A stretch of DNA of 64,000 nucleotides from Candidatus Stoquefichus sp. SB1 (GTDB taxonomy: Bacteria; Bacillota_I; Bacilli_A; Erysipelotrichales; Coprobacillaceae): NCBI RefSeq assembly GCF_001244545.1, contig NZ_LN852694.1, positions 775,747 through 839,746 on the forward strand, read 5' to 3'. Each line of letters starts with the position of its first letter. The first letter of the stretch is position 1. Of the stretch, positions 25,315-33,701 are shown piece after piece. The notes beneath the pieces were generated by a model. That model did no database searches and was not told where the DNA came from. It was given only the letters and a program-made list of their open reading frames with translations. The position numbers and the translations under genes were made by a program.

Positions 25315-26271
25315 TTAAAAAACCTCTAAACACTCATAAAATGATTTTAAATGCTCACAAGATTGATGAAATTCATTGAGTTCTTCATCAGTCATATCTA
25401 ATTCTACAATTTCTCTAGCACCAGTTCTATCTATAATTGTTGGAACACTGATATAAAGATCTTCATGACCATATTCACCTTGTAACAAAGTTGAAACAGG
25501 AAGAATTCTATTTTCATTATGCAAGATTGTTTTAACAATACCAACTGTACTTGAAGCTATGCCATAACATGTATTACCCTTGCGATTGAATATTTCCCAA
25601 CCAGCTTTGATAGTATCTGTCTTCATTTCATCATAAGGATTTTTTCCAATACGTGCTTCATTATCTCTAACAACACTGTAAATATCTTTACCACCAATAC
25701 GAACACTTGACCAAGGAATCATTTCACTATCTCCATGTTCACCAATCACAAGAGCATGTACACTACGAGGATCAACATTAATTTTTTGAGCAATAAAATA
25801 TTTTAAACGAGCAGTGTCTAATGTGGTTCCAGACCCAATCACTTGTCTGGCTGGTAAACCTGAAATTTTATATGCATAGTATGTCATTACATCTACAGGG
25901 TTAGAAACAATAATTAAATGTCCATCAAAACCATTTTTCATGATTTCAGTAACAATTGTTTTCATGACTTTTTTTGTTGGTTCTAGCATTTTTAAACGAT
26001 CATTTCCAGAGTTATGCACTGGAACACTTGCTGTAATAATGACAATACTTGCATCGTGACAATCATCATAAGTACCAACTTTAACTGTTGTGTTACGATT
26101 CATATATTCCATACTTTGAGATAAATCTAAAACTTCTCCAAAAACTTTATCTTGATTTAAATCAATTAAGGCGATTTCATCACAAATTCCTTGATTAATT
26201 AAGCAAAATGCTGTACTTACACCAACATTTCCAGCACCAATAATAACAACTTTATTTATTTGTATATTCAT
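25315..26271 (-). CDS. ldh: L-lactate dehydrogenase
   Basis: A 318-residue NAD-dependent L-lactate dehydrogenase that reduces pyruvate to lactate. The Rossmann motif is GAGNVG near residues 12-17. The substrate and catalytic segments are GSGTTLDTARL (substrate arginine) and GEHGDSE (catalytic histidine), and SNPVDVMTY is also conserved. The length and the GEHGDSE motif fit LDH rather than malate dehydrogenase. It is a single-gene unit with its own terminator; no obvious Rex site was seen upstream. Confidence 0.92.
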   Translation of the reverse strand: MNIQINKVVIIGAGNVGVSTAFCLINQGICDEIALIDLNQDKVFGEVLDLSQSMEYMNRNTTVKVGTYDDCHDASIVIITASVPVHNSGNDRLKMLEPTKKVMKTIVTEIMKNGFDGHLIIVSNPVDVMTYYAYKISGLPARQVIGSGTTLDTARLKYFIAQKINVDPRSVHALVIGEHGDSEMIPWSSVRIGGKDIYSVVRDNEARIGKNPYDEMKTDTIKAGWEIFNRKGNTCYGIASSTVGIVKTILHNENRILPVSTLLQGEYGHEDLYISVPTIIDRTGAREIVELDMTDEELNEFHQSCEHLKSFYECLEVF

Positions 26272-26403
26272 TTTTTCTCCTTTAATTCTCTCATTTTATT
26301 ATATTATGAACGAAGTTTTAGCTTTTATTTAAAAAAGTTAATATAAATGTCATAAATAAAGAGGATAATGTTTCTTTGTTAGAAATGGAAGGGGAAAAGG
26401 GAA

Positions 26404-26925
26404 ATGAAACGTATTCAAGTTACTCATAATATTGTTGATCAGGATATTTTAAATGAAATTAAAAAATATATGGTTGCTCCATGGCAACAGTACATGTTAA
26501 TGATAACAGGCTTCATTGCACTTGTTGTATCAATTTTTAATCTTGTTAATCAAGATTATCCAATGGGAATCATATTGGCAGCATTATGTATTGTTTGTTT
26601 TGGTGAAATCTTTTGGTTAACGAAAAAGAAATATAAAAATATTTTGGAAACAATGCAAAAAGAGACAAATAAAGATGAAAATGTCTACACGTTAGTATTT
26701 GGAAATGATGCCTTAACAATTCGTAATTGTGATATGGCAACTGATAATAAAATGCCATATGAACATATGAAAAGAATTATCGAAACAAATAATACATATA
26801 CTTTATTTGGTAAGAAAAATCAGTTTGCAGTTATTAGAAAAGATTGTTTAAAAATAAAACCAGAAGAATTTTTTGATTTTCTAAAATCTAAAGAAACAAA
26901 AATAAAAAAATGGCCTCAAATTTAA
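26404..26925 (+). CDS. YcxB-like membrane protein
   Basis: A 173-residue protein with two membrane helices (about residues 30-75) followed by a cytoplasmic domain of about 100 residues resembling the C-terminal domain of YcxB-like proteins (YTLVFGNDALTIRN, YEHMKRIIETNNTYTLFGKKNQFAVIRKD). Function in this family is unknown. ATG 26404 follows AAGGGGAAAAGGG. It is monocistronic with its own terminator. Confidence 0.7.
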   Translation: MKRIQVTHNIVDQDILNEIKKYMVAPWQQYMLMITGFIALVVSIFNLVNQDYPMGIILAALCIVCFGEIFWLTKKKYKNILETMQKETNKDENVYTLVFGNDALTIRNCDMATDNKMPYEHMKRIIETNNTYTLFGKKNQFAVIRKDCLKIKPEEFFDFLKSKETKIKKWPQI

Positions 26926-26942
26926 TGATTTGTATATGAAAA

Positions 26943-26968
26943 CAGCACTTAATTTGTGCTGCTTTTTT
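26943..26968 (+). terminator. Rho-independent terminator
   Basis: CAGCAC / GTGCTG stem followed by six T, shortly after the YcxB-like gene. Confidence 0.85.
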
Positions 26969-26991
26969 ATTTGAAATATAATAGAGAGAAA

Positions 26992-28263
26992 CTATTCTGT
27001 CATCTGATAATAAATATCTTTATTTATTGCATTATTTTGTTTTGCAACAATTGTTGTACATACTGCATCTCCAGTGATATTAACGGCTGTTCTTGTCATA
27101 TCCAAGATACGATCAATTCCCATAATGAGAGCAATTGCTTCAACTGGTAAGCCAACTGAATTAAAAACCATAGTCAAAGTAATCAAACCAACACCTGGAA
27201 CACCAGCTGTTCCTACAGAGGCTAAAGTTGCTGTTCCAATAACTGTAATATAGTCCATTGGTGTTAAAAGAATACCATAAGCTTGTGCTGCGAAAACAAC
27301 GGCAACACCTTGCATAATGGCAGTACCATCCATATTGATAGTTGCACCTAGTGGGATTGTAAAAGAAGAAACTCTTTTTGAAACGCCCATCTTTTTTGCA
27401 AGAGTGTCAATAGAAAGAGGGATAGTTGCATTAGATGTTGCTGTAGAAAAAGCAAATGCCATAACAGGAAAGAAATTTTTAATAAAGATAATTGGATTCA
27501 ATCCTGTAAATAATTTTAAAAGTCCTAAATAAACAATAAAGCATTGAACACCAAGAGCTAAGAAAACACCTATCATGTATTTAAGCATTGGAATAAATGC
27601 TTCAAAACCTATTCCTGCAAATGTTTTTCCAATCAGACAAAAAACACCAATAGGCGCAACCTTCATAACGATCATTGTCATTTCCATCATAATATCATTA
27701 AACTGACTAAAGAAATTACCCACTACCTCTACACGATCACCTAATTTTGCAATAATAATACCTAATAGTAAAGCAAAGAATATTATTTGTAACATTGTTC
27801 CACTTGCTAAACCATTAAAAATATTTGTAGGAATAATGTTTAATAATGTATCTGCAAAACTTGTGGATTCTGTAGTTGTTACATTTTGAACTGTTGTTGT
27901 GAGTGATGACATATCTAATCCCATACCAGGATTAATGAAATTGGCAATAACTAAAGCTACACTAATTGCAATAGCTGTTGTTGCAAGATAGAAAAGCAAG
28001 GTTTTGACACCAATTGTCCCTAACTTTTTTGTATCACCAATAGACATACTGCCACATACTAATGAACAAAAAACAAGAGGAACAACAAGCATTTGCATAA
28101 GTCTAATAAAACCTTGTCCAATAACATATAAAATACCATTAATCAAAATATCATCTTTAATATATCCATTTGGCACAAAGTAATTTAATAGGATACCAAA
28201 AATAGCACCAGCAATAAGACCAATAAATATTTTTGTTGTTAAACCAAGTTTACTTTTTTTCAC
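26992..28263 (-). CDS. Dicarboxylate/amino acid:cation symporter (DAACS family)
   Basis: A 423-residue secondary transporter of the GltP/GltPh/DctA family. Characteristic elements are the helical hairpin serine-rich FSTATSNATIPLS near residue 270, the helix-7 motif NMDGTA, and the C-terminal MGIDRILDMTRTAVNITGD that binds the substrate carboxylate and amino group. It should take up glutamate, aspartate, serine/threonine or C4-dicarboxylates with Na+ or H+; the exact substrate is not readable. Its start shares a base with the stop of the RmlD-like gene upstream. Confidence 0.9.
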   Translation of the reverse strand: MKKSKLGLTTKIFIGLIAGAIFGILLNYFVPNGYIKDDILINGILYVIGQGFIRLMQMLVVPLVFCSLVCGSMSIGDTKKLGTIGVKTLLFYLATTAIAISVALVIANFINPGMGLDMSSLTTTVQNVTTTESTSFADTLLNIIPTNIFNGLASGTMLQIIFFALLLGIIIAKLGDRVEVVGNFFSQFNDIMMEMTMIVMKVAPIGVFCLIGKTFAGIGFEAFIPMLKYMIGVFLALGVQCFIVYLGLLKLFTGLNPIIFIKNFFPVMAFAFSTATSNATIPLSIDTLAKKMGVSKRVSSFTIPLGATINMDGTAIMQGVAVVFAAQAYGILLTPMDYITVIGTATLASVGTAGVPGVGLITLTMVFNSVGLPVEAIALIMGIDRILDMTRTAVNITGDAVCTTIVAKQNNAINKDIYYQMTE

Positions 28264-29108
28264 TACTGACCCTCCTTTTTAAGATAATGAGAAAGGGCAT
28301 CTTGCCAAGTTATTAATTGATAATCATTTAATATGCTTAAAATTAAATGATCTAGGACTGTATATGATGGATGACGACTTGTAAAATCAGCTTGATTTGT
28401 TGTAACTGGAATAATTTGAGCATTGATTTTAAGTTGTTGAAGAATTTCTCTAGCAAATTCTTCACGGCTGCATACACCATTACAAGTCATATGATAAGTT
28501 CCATATTCATTTGTATTCATAATATAAATGATAAATTTTGCGAGTTCATCTGCACTTGTTGGTGTCCCAAATTGATCATTTGCTATTTTGAGAATGTCTT
28601 CGTTTTGAGCAGCTTGAATAATTTTGCTAACAAAATTATCACCATGACCATAAACCCAAGAACTACGAATAATAAAATGCTTTTTTGTAAATTCTTTAAC
28701 ATATCTTTCACCTGCTAGTTTTGATTTACCATAAACACTTATTGGATTAGGTTCATCAAATTCATCAAATGGTTTTTCCTTTGTTCCATTAAAAACATCA
28801 TCAGTAGAAATATGAACCAGTTTTGCAGATATCTTTCCAGCAATAATACTTAAATTTCTAGCACCAATTGCATTAACTCTAAAAGCTTCCTCTTTATTGT
28901 TTTCACATTTTTCTACATCTGTCATTCCAGCACAATTAATAATAATATCTGGTCTATTCATTTCACCAAAGCTCATTACATTTTCAATATCTGTAATGTC
29001 TAATTCATCTTTATCAGTTTCAAATATTTCATATTGTAGTGGATCTAATAATTTAGCAATTGCACTACCGATTTGACCACTATATCCATTTAACCATACT
29101 TTTAACAT
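28263..29108 (-). CDS. RmlD-like NAD(P)-dependent sugar reductase (extended SDR)
   Basis: A 281-residue protein of the dTDP-4-dehydrorhamnose reductase group. It has an N-terminal Rossmann motif GYSGQIGSAIA, the NCAGMTDVEKCE segment, the catalytic YGKSK (YxxxK) near residue 131 and RSSWVYGHGDNFV. ATG 29106-29108, with AAGGAGG, is chosen over an upstream in-frame codon. The other rhamnose genes rmlABC are absent. Its coupling to an amino acid/dicarboxylate symporter is unusual, so it may act on a different substrate. Confidence 0.82.
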   Translation of the reverse strand: MLKVWLNGYSGQIGSAIAKLLDPLQYEIFETDKDELDITDIENVMSFGEMNRPDIIINCAGMTDVEKCENNKEEAFRVNAIGARNLSIIAGKISAKLVHISTDDVFNGTKEKPFDEFDEPNPISVYGKSKLAGERYVKEFTKKHFIIRSSWVYGHGDNFVSKIIQAAQNEDILKIANDQFGTPTSADELAKFIIYIMNTNEYGTYHMTCNGVCSREEFAREILQQLKINAQIIPVTTNQADFTSRHPSYTVLDHLILSILNDYQLITWQDALSHYLKKEGQ

Positions 29109-29179
29109 AACATTTCCTCCTTTAAACACGCTTTTTTAGGATAACATAATTATTTATAAAAGACAAATAATATATGTAT

Positions 29180-29229
29180 GTGACTTATAGTCCGTTGTTC
29201 TATAGTCAACAAAGAAGTATCTTTATAAT
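29180..29229 (+). promoter_or_regulatory. C-box operator and promoter of a restriction controller gene
   Basis: A perfect GACT-TAT-AGTC palindrome (29182-29192) followed by CCG and a second half TATAGTCAAC (29201-29210) matches the two-operator C-box layout of R-M controller proteins (GACT-N3-AGTC family). A -10 TATAAT (29224-29229) follows, and the -35 region falls inside the right operator and is weak (TATAGT), as expected for an activator-dependent promoter. Transcription would start only a few bases before ATG 29241. Confidence 0.8.
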
Positions 29230-29240
29230 AGGTGATAAAA

Positions 29241-29468
29241 ATGGAAGATATAAAAATAGCTTTTGGAAAAAGAGTCAAAGAATTAAGGTTACAAAAAGGA
29301 ATAAGTCAGGAGAAACTTGCTAATATTGCTGGAGTGGATAGGACTTATATGACTCAAGTAGAAAATGGGAAAAGAAATATATCTATAGAGAATGTTAGAA
29401 AGATATGTATTGCTTTAAATGTTTCTATATCTGATTTTTTTGATGTAAATTATTTAAAGGAGAACTGA
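29241..29468 (+). CDS. Controller (C) protein of restriction-modification type, XRE family
   Basis: A 75-residue single-domain helix-turn-helix protein (FGKRVKELRLQKGISQEKLANIAGVDRTYMTQVENGKRNISIENVRKICIALNVSISDFF). Size and sequence match controller proteins of type II restriction systems (C.PvuII/C.Esp1396I-like), and a C-box lies directly upstream. ATG 29241 is preferred to the upstream GTG because the promoter leaves almost no leader. C proteins first activate and then repress their own gene and the endonuclease behind it. The next gene starts four bases later. Confidence 0.85.
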   Translation: MEDIKIAFGKRVKELRLQKGISQEKLANIAGVDRTYMTQVENGKRNISIENVRKICIALNVSISDFFDVNYLKEN

Positions 29469-29472
29469 ATGT

Positions 29473-30393
29473 ATGATATTTAATCCAAATATTGAAATAG
29501 GTAAAATTATATCTAATGATGAAATTATGAGAATTTTTAAATGTGGAAATATGGGTGGTATGAGAAGGTCTAAGGCAAATGGTGTTTTAGTATTAATTTC
29601 TGATCAAACGAAAAAGTTCTATAAAGATAATTGGAAAGATAATATTTTATATTACACAGGAATGGGGAAAAAAGGTGATCAAGTTTTAAAGGGAAATCAG
29701 AATTTGACTCTCTATGAATCAAATAAAAATGGGGTTGAAATACATTTATTTGAAGTGTTGAAAAAGAAAGAATATACTTATAGAGGTATTGCTCATTTAG
29801 CAGCAGAACCATTTATGGAGAATCAAAAAAATTTTGAAGGAGAAATGAGAAGTGTTTGGATTTTTCCTTTAGAGTTAGAAAAGAAGAGAGTATGTGTATT
29901 AAATGATAGTAAAAGAAATGAAATTAATATCGAATTAGACAATCTTTTAATTGACAAAGAGTTAAATGAAGGTTCGTTTGATATTCAACCTTTTTCTGGT
30001 TATCAAGGAACACCAAAAGCAAAAAAGGAAGCAGTAAAGCAAAATACCTATACTATCTATTATCGAGATAAAAAAGTAGCTTTAAATGCATTAGCTCATG
30101 CAGAATACAAGTGCGAAGTTGATAAAAATCATAAACTATTTATTAGAAAAAATGCAAATATTTTTTATACTGAACCACATCATTTAGTTCCAATGGAATA
30201 TTCTGATCAATTTGATGTGTCGTTGGATATTGAAGAAAATATAATATCACTATGTAGTCATTGTCATAATGAAATACATTATGGGCGAGACAGATTTAGA
30301 TTAATAAAAGATTTGTATGAAATGCGTGCAAAATTACTGAAATCAGTTGGAATTGATATTACTTTAGAAGAATTAAATCAAATGTATAAATAA
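29473..30393 (+). CDS. HNH endonuclease with N-terminal SRA-like domain, probable restriction enzyme
   Basis: A 306-residue protein. The N-terminal ~140 residues (GGMRRS, LVLISDQT, LHYTGMG-like LYYTGMGKKGDQ, YRGIAHLA) match a domain often fused to HNH nucleases and reminiscent of modification-binding SRA-like folds. The C-terminal HNH site has His236-His237, Asn256, His265 and His269, with Cys261 and Cys264 as zinc ligands. AAGGAG precedes the start. It is co-transcribed with the controller gene. No methyltransferase is adjacent, so it may cut modified DNA or be an orphan of a type II system. Confidence 0.82.
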   Translation: MIFNPNIEIGKIISNDEIMRIFKCGNMGGMRRSKANGVLVLISDQTKKFYKDNWKDNILYYTGMGKKGDQVLKGNQNLTLYESNKNGVEIHLFEVLKKKEYTYRGIAHLAAEPFMENQKNFEGEMRSVWIFPLELEKKRVCVLNDSKRNEINIELDNLLIDKELNEGSFDIQPFSGYQGTPKAKKEAVKQNTYTIYYRDKKVALNALAHAEYKCEVDKNHKLFIRKNANIFYTEPHHLVPMEYSDQFDVSLDIEENIISLCSHCHNEIHYGRDRFRLIKDLYEMRAKLLKSVGIDITLEELNQMYK

Positions 30394-30586
30394 GTGTTTA
30401 ATACATTATTTTTTATAAAAATATTGATAAAAAACATGAACTTTTAAATAACATATAAAATTGTTTGAAAAGGAGAGCTCTAGAGAATTTAAATGACTAT
30501 GAATTTAAGTTATTCTATAACATTTATATTTTCTGTTTTTATATAGAATAAATCATTATTTTGTACACCTAGGTAACTAGAAGAAT

Positions 30587-30736
30587 TTATCCACATAATT
30601 TTTTGTTAATTATTATTACATTTACTGATAAATCCAATTGTTTAATATGGGCACCTAGTTTTTCAAGGTAGTAATATACATCTTGATTATAGGTGTTTTT
30701 ATTATGAGGATAAACATAAATTTGAATACCAGATAA
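30587..30736 (-). pseudogene. Short coding relic
   Basis: Read on the minus strand, 49 codons translate to a protein-like string containing IQIYVYPHNKNTYNQDVYYY and LEKLGAHIKQLDLSVNVIII, bounded by stop codons on both sides. The pattern vaguely recalls a BRCT-type strand-helix-strand unit, but this is too short to assign. It has no start codon or ribosome binding site, so it is most likely a leftover of a lost gene. Confidence 0.3.
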
Positions 30737-31087
30737 TTACAATGATGTTACAAATAAAAATAGTTTTTTACTCTATTTACAAGACATTCTTGAGTGAAAA
30801 TAACAATGCAATTAGTACAAAATACATTGAAAAGTGTAGAAATTCAATATAATTATATTGATCAATCTGGACAGTGTTTTGATTTTTTTGTTTTATATCT
30901 TTTATTAAACATGTTTTTAAAAACTTTAACATTCATATCAACACAATCATAAACTTTAACAATTTTTAATCATCATATATCTATGTAATCTACCTATTTA
31001 TTGTGTAATCCTTCCTCTCTTATGATAATGAGATAGAAACATATTCTAATATAGAGATAAATCATTAAAATTTAATCATGTACCATA

Positions 31088-31130
31088 TTGCATTAAGCAA
31101 TTTTATATAGTATAATTTGCTTACAGAAAT
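31088..31130 (+). promoter_or_regulatory. Promoter, first copy of a duplicated promoter block
   Basis: TTGCAT (31088-31093), 17-base spacer, TATAAT (31111-31116). The 25 bases from 31106 to 31130 recur with two differences at 32181-32205 upstream of the macro-domain gene. Confidence 0.6.
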
Positions 31131-31283
31131 GAAATAGGTGTATTCTCTATAAAGAATCTCCCAAGCAATTATTAGTTTTTCTTTATATTGATACTCATAT
31201 CATTATAATTGACTTAGCAATCCCAAGAAATATTGAGAATAATAAATATAAAATAATAACGATGGCATAAAAAGGAGATAACT

Positions 31284-31927
31284 ATGGACGAAAAACTAAA
31301 ATTGTATGAAGAAAAAAATCCTAATCAACTCTCACCACAACAGTTTGACTTGATTAGAAGAGATTTGGAATCAACAAAAGCTACTAAGTCAGATGAATAT
31401 TTTGATTTTATACTTTGGTGTGAGAATATGCCTTCTCGAGGCAAGCTGGATTTCTAAACTATCTTAAGAATATATCATTTCTACAAAAGAATGATCATAT
31501 TCTGGAAGTAGGTTGTGGAACTCAGGCACGACTTTCTGCTTTGTTGAATGAAGAGGGATACAATGTCACATCTATTGATCCAAAACTCAATTTAGAAATT
31601 TGTAAATGGAAAGGCATAAAAGATGTTTTTGACTATCATACATTTGATTTGAATTCATTTGATTGTGTGATTGCACAAGAACCGTGTGATGCAACTGAAC
31701 ATATTGTAAGAGCATGCATGGAAAAGAAGATTCCATTTGTGATTGCACTATGTGCAACCCCTCATCAACATATTGATGGTTACATGGATGATGAAGCTTT
31801 TGACTGGTATACATATCTTTATCATTTAACACAAAATCAATCTAGCCTTCAGTATGTTTCTTTAAGTGAATATTCAATGAATGCAATACTTATATTAACA
31901 CGAGAAAATATAAGGTTGCTAAAATAG
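31284..31927 (+). pseudogene. Frameshifted class I SAM-dependent methyltransferase
   Basis: A gene with a good ribosome binding site (AAAGGAG) starts at ATG 31284 and reads MDEKLKLYEEKNPNQLSP on to a stop at 31455-31457 after 57 codons. The frame shifted relative to it continues the protein as FLNYLKNISFLQKNDHILEV and carries the SAM-binding motif EVGCGTQARLS, motif II SIDPKLN and motif IV FDCVIAQEP, ending at 31927. One insertion or deletion near 31430-31457 would restore about 210 residues. No NPPY/DPPY motif is seen, so it is not an obvious DNA adenine/N4-cytosine methylase. Sequencing error or real decay cannot be distinguished here. Confidence 0.75.
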
Positions 31928-31980
31928 TGTTTATGATATAGAAAAATTTTCATAACAAGTAAACTGATTATAAGTTTTCT

Positions 31981-32025
31981 AGATACAAAAAGCGGATACG
32001 ATGTTCGCTATTTTGTATCTTTTTG
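31981..32025 (+). terminator. Rho-independent terminator
   Basis: An outer stem AGATACAAAA / TTTTGTATCT enclosing an inner AGCG / CGCT pairing is followed by TTTTT. It lies about 50 bases after the methyltransferase pseudogene. Confidence 0.85.
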
Positions 32026-32162
32026 CGTTTTATATTATTTATGATGATTCTATTCTTTTTTGATTTCATAATCCGTTTTAAATTAGAATATTTAACATTA
32101 TTGAAGCATTAATGGAATATTTTTTATTTGTTTCTTAATGTTCTATTTATATCCATAATTCA

Positions 32163-32205
32163 TTGTTTTGGACATAATATTATAGTATAATTTGCTTGTA
32201 GAAAT
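32163..32205 (+). promoter_or_regulatory. Promoter, second copy of the duplicated promoter block
   Basis: TTGTTT (32163-32168), 17-base spacer, TATAAT (32186-32191), followed by the same downstream bases TTGCTT..AGAAAT as at 31106-31130. It probably drives the macro-domain gene 110 bases downstream. Confidence 0.55.
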
Positions 32206-32317
32206 AAGATGATGATAAATTAAAAAGTATGTAAAATGAAATCAAATAGAAAGTAGATATGATAATAATTAGGTGATACAGTCAAAAATATAATATTAAT
32301 GTAAAGTAGGTGATGGC

Positions 32318-32845
32318 ATGATAAATATTAAAATCATAAAAGGAGACATTACTCAAATCAGATGTGATGCTATTGTGAATGCAGCCAATAATAGTTTGTT
32401 AGGAGGTGGCGGTGTTGATGGTGCTATTCATAGAGCGGCAGGATCAGAACTTTTAAAAGAATGTCGATTGCTAGGAGGATGTGCAACTGGCGATGCAAAG
32501 ATAACCAAAGGCTATCAATTACCAGCAAAGTATATTATTCATACTGTTGGGCCGGTTTATTATGATGGACAGCATGATGAAGCAAAATTACTAAAATCTT
32601 GTTATGAGAGATGTTTAGCATTAGCTGATGAATATCAATGTCAACATATTGCTTTTCCATCTATAAGTACAGGAGCATATCGTTACCCAATATCCAAAGC
32701 AGCACAGATTGCAATTCAAACAATTCAAAATTATAAAAAACAAAATACATATATTAAATGTGTAGAAATTGTTTGTTTCGATGACTATACATATCAGGTT
32801 TATGAAGAGCTTATCAAAGGAAAAGGTGACTTAGGATGTCAGTAG
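32318..32845 (+). CDS. Macro-domain protein, ADP-ribosyl/O-acetyl-ADP-ribose hydrolase type
   Basis: A 175-residue macro domain close to the YmdB/MacroD group. The ADP-ribose pocket is visible in GDITQIRCDAIVNAANNSLLGGGGVDGAIHRAAG (Asn catalytic region and glycine loop) and in PSISTGAYRYP. It should remove ADP-ribose or hydrolyse O-acetyl-ADP-ribose. It ends ten bases inside the start of a small membrane protein gene. Such genes occur both as housekeeping repair enzymes and in toxin or defence settings; the present neighbours fit the latter loosely. Confidence 0.9.
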   Translation: MINIKIIKGDITQIRCDAIVNAANNSLLGGGGVDGAIHRAAGSELLKECRLLGGCATGDAKITKGYQLPAKYIIHTVGPVYYDGQHDEAKLLKSCYERCLALADEYQCQHIAFPSISTGAYRYPISKAAQIAIQTIQNYKKQNTYIKCVEIVCFDDYTYQVYEELIKGKGDLGCQ

Positions 32846-33165
32846 AAGTAGGCGTTGTTTATAGTATTGGTATTATGATGTTTGGTGTTGGTTTATATTA
32901 TGGTTTATCAACAAAGCCAATAACGATTTATAATCAGGGGAAACCACCACTCCCCACAGAACTCACTCATGTAAAAAAATATAATCAGGCAACTGCTAAA
33001 CTGATGTTTGTCTATGGTTGTATTTTTATACTTGAAGGTTTCTTTTTAGGATCAGAGCCAATGGCATGTATGATCATTGGTATCCTTACTATAATGCCAG
33101 GAATTGCTGTTGTGATGGCTATATATGAAGCAGTTATCATAAAAAAATATAAAATAAAAAAATAA
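32836..33165 (+). CDS. Small membrane protein (DUF3784-like), unknown function
   Basis: A 109-residue protein with three hydrophobic segments (about residues 5-24, 52-70 and 75-98) and a basic C-terminal tail. It resembles DUF3784-type small membrane proteins only in layout. The start lies inside the macro-domain gene with GTGACTTAGG upstream, so translation is probably coupled. No function can be assigned. Confidence 0.65.
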   Translation: MSVEVGVVYSIGIMMFGVGLYYGLSTKPITIYNQGKPPLPTELTHVKKYNQATAKLMFVYGCIFILEGFFLGSEPMACMIIGILTIMPGIAVVMAIYEAVIIKKYKIKK

Positions 33166-33239
33166 GGTGCATATGATTAGCATCATTAACATAGAGATGT
33201 TAAAATAAGGACGTAAAATAAATAGGAGGAATGAAAGAT

Positions 33240-33620
33240 ATGAAATTATACAAATGTATGCATTGTGGAAATGTAGTAGAAAAAGTATTAGATAAAGGAG
33301 TACCTGTTGTTTGTTGTGGTGAACCAATGGTAGAATTAGTTGCCAATACAACTGATGCAGCAACTGAAAAACATGTTCCTGTATTATCAATTGAAGGAGA
33401 TGTATTAACAGCTAAAGTTGGAGAAGTGGCTCATCCAATGACTGAGGAACACTTCATTACTGCTATCTTTGCAGTTTTAGGAAATAAAGTAATGCGAGTT
33501 GATTTAACTGCTGCTGATGAACCAGTTGCAACTTTTGCAATAGGTGGTTACAAAGGAACTATTGAAGTTTATGAATATTGTAACTTACACGGATTATGGA
33601 AAGCAGAGATTGAGGCTTAA
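33240..33620 (+). CDS. Desulfoferrodoxin, two-iron superoxide reductase
   Basis: A 126-residue superoxide reductase that converts superoxide to peroxide without making oxygen. The desulforedoxin domain binds an iron with Cys6, Cys9, Cys25 and Cys26. The active-site iron is held by His45, His65, His71, Cys114 and His117, with the catalytic Glu43-Lys44 before His45. Start ATG 33240 is nine bases after AGGAGGA; ATG 33231 touches it. It is typical of anaerobes exposed to oxygen. Confidence 0.95.
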   Translation: MKLYKCMHCGNVVEKVLDKGVPVVCCGEPMVELVANTTDAATEKHVPVLSIEGDVLTAKVGEVAHPMTEEHFITAIFAVLGNKVMRVDLTAADEPVATFAIGGYKGTIEVYEYCNLHGLWKAEIEA

Positions 33621-33631
33621 TTGATAAAAAG

Positions 33632-33653
33632 AAGGACAGATTTGTCCTTTTTT
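33632..33653 (+). terminator. Rho-independent terminator
   Basis: AAGGACA / TTGTCCTT stem followed by TTTTTT, just after the desulfoferrodoxin gene. Confidence 0.85.
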
Positions 33654-33701
33654 CATATAAAAGCAAAGAATGGTTATAATAAAAAAGAATGGAGTGAGTG
33701 A

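Larger units (their letters stand above)
30394..31283. other. Eroded AT-rich stretch without intact genes
   Basis: Nearly 900 bases with no credible complete gene. It contains a short protein-like relic on the minus strand (30587-30736) and ends with the promoter at 31088-31116. The rest is low-complexity AT-rich sequence with frequent stop codons in all frames, consistent with remains of a deleted or decayed insertion. Confidence 0.6.
31928..32317. other. Intergenic stretch with terminator and promoter
   Basis: No gene is seen. A strong terminator lies at 31981-32025 and the second copy of the duplicated promoter at 32163-32205, so this stretch separates the broken methyltransferase from the macro-domain gene. 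Confidence 0.6.

Noticed and set aside
30806-30952. 49-codon frame on the plus strand in the eroded stretch
   Set aside because: No ribosome binding site and no recognisable motif; typical of chance frames in AT-rich DNA.
31284-31927. The broken methyltransferase as the lost DNA methylase of the C-protein/HNH system
   Set aside because: It has a generic SAM motif but no NPPY/DPPY or PC motif of DNA methylases, so nothing ties it to restriction beyond proximity.
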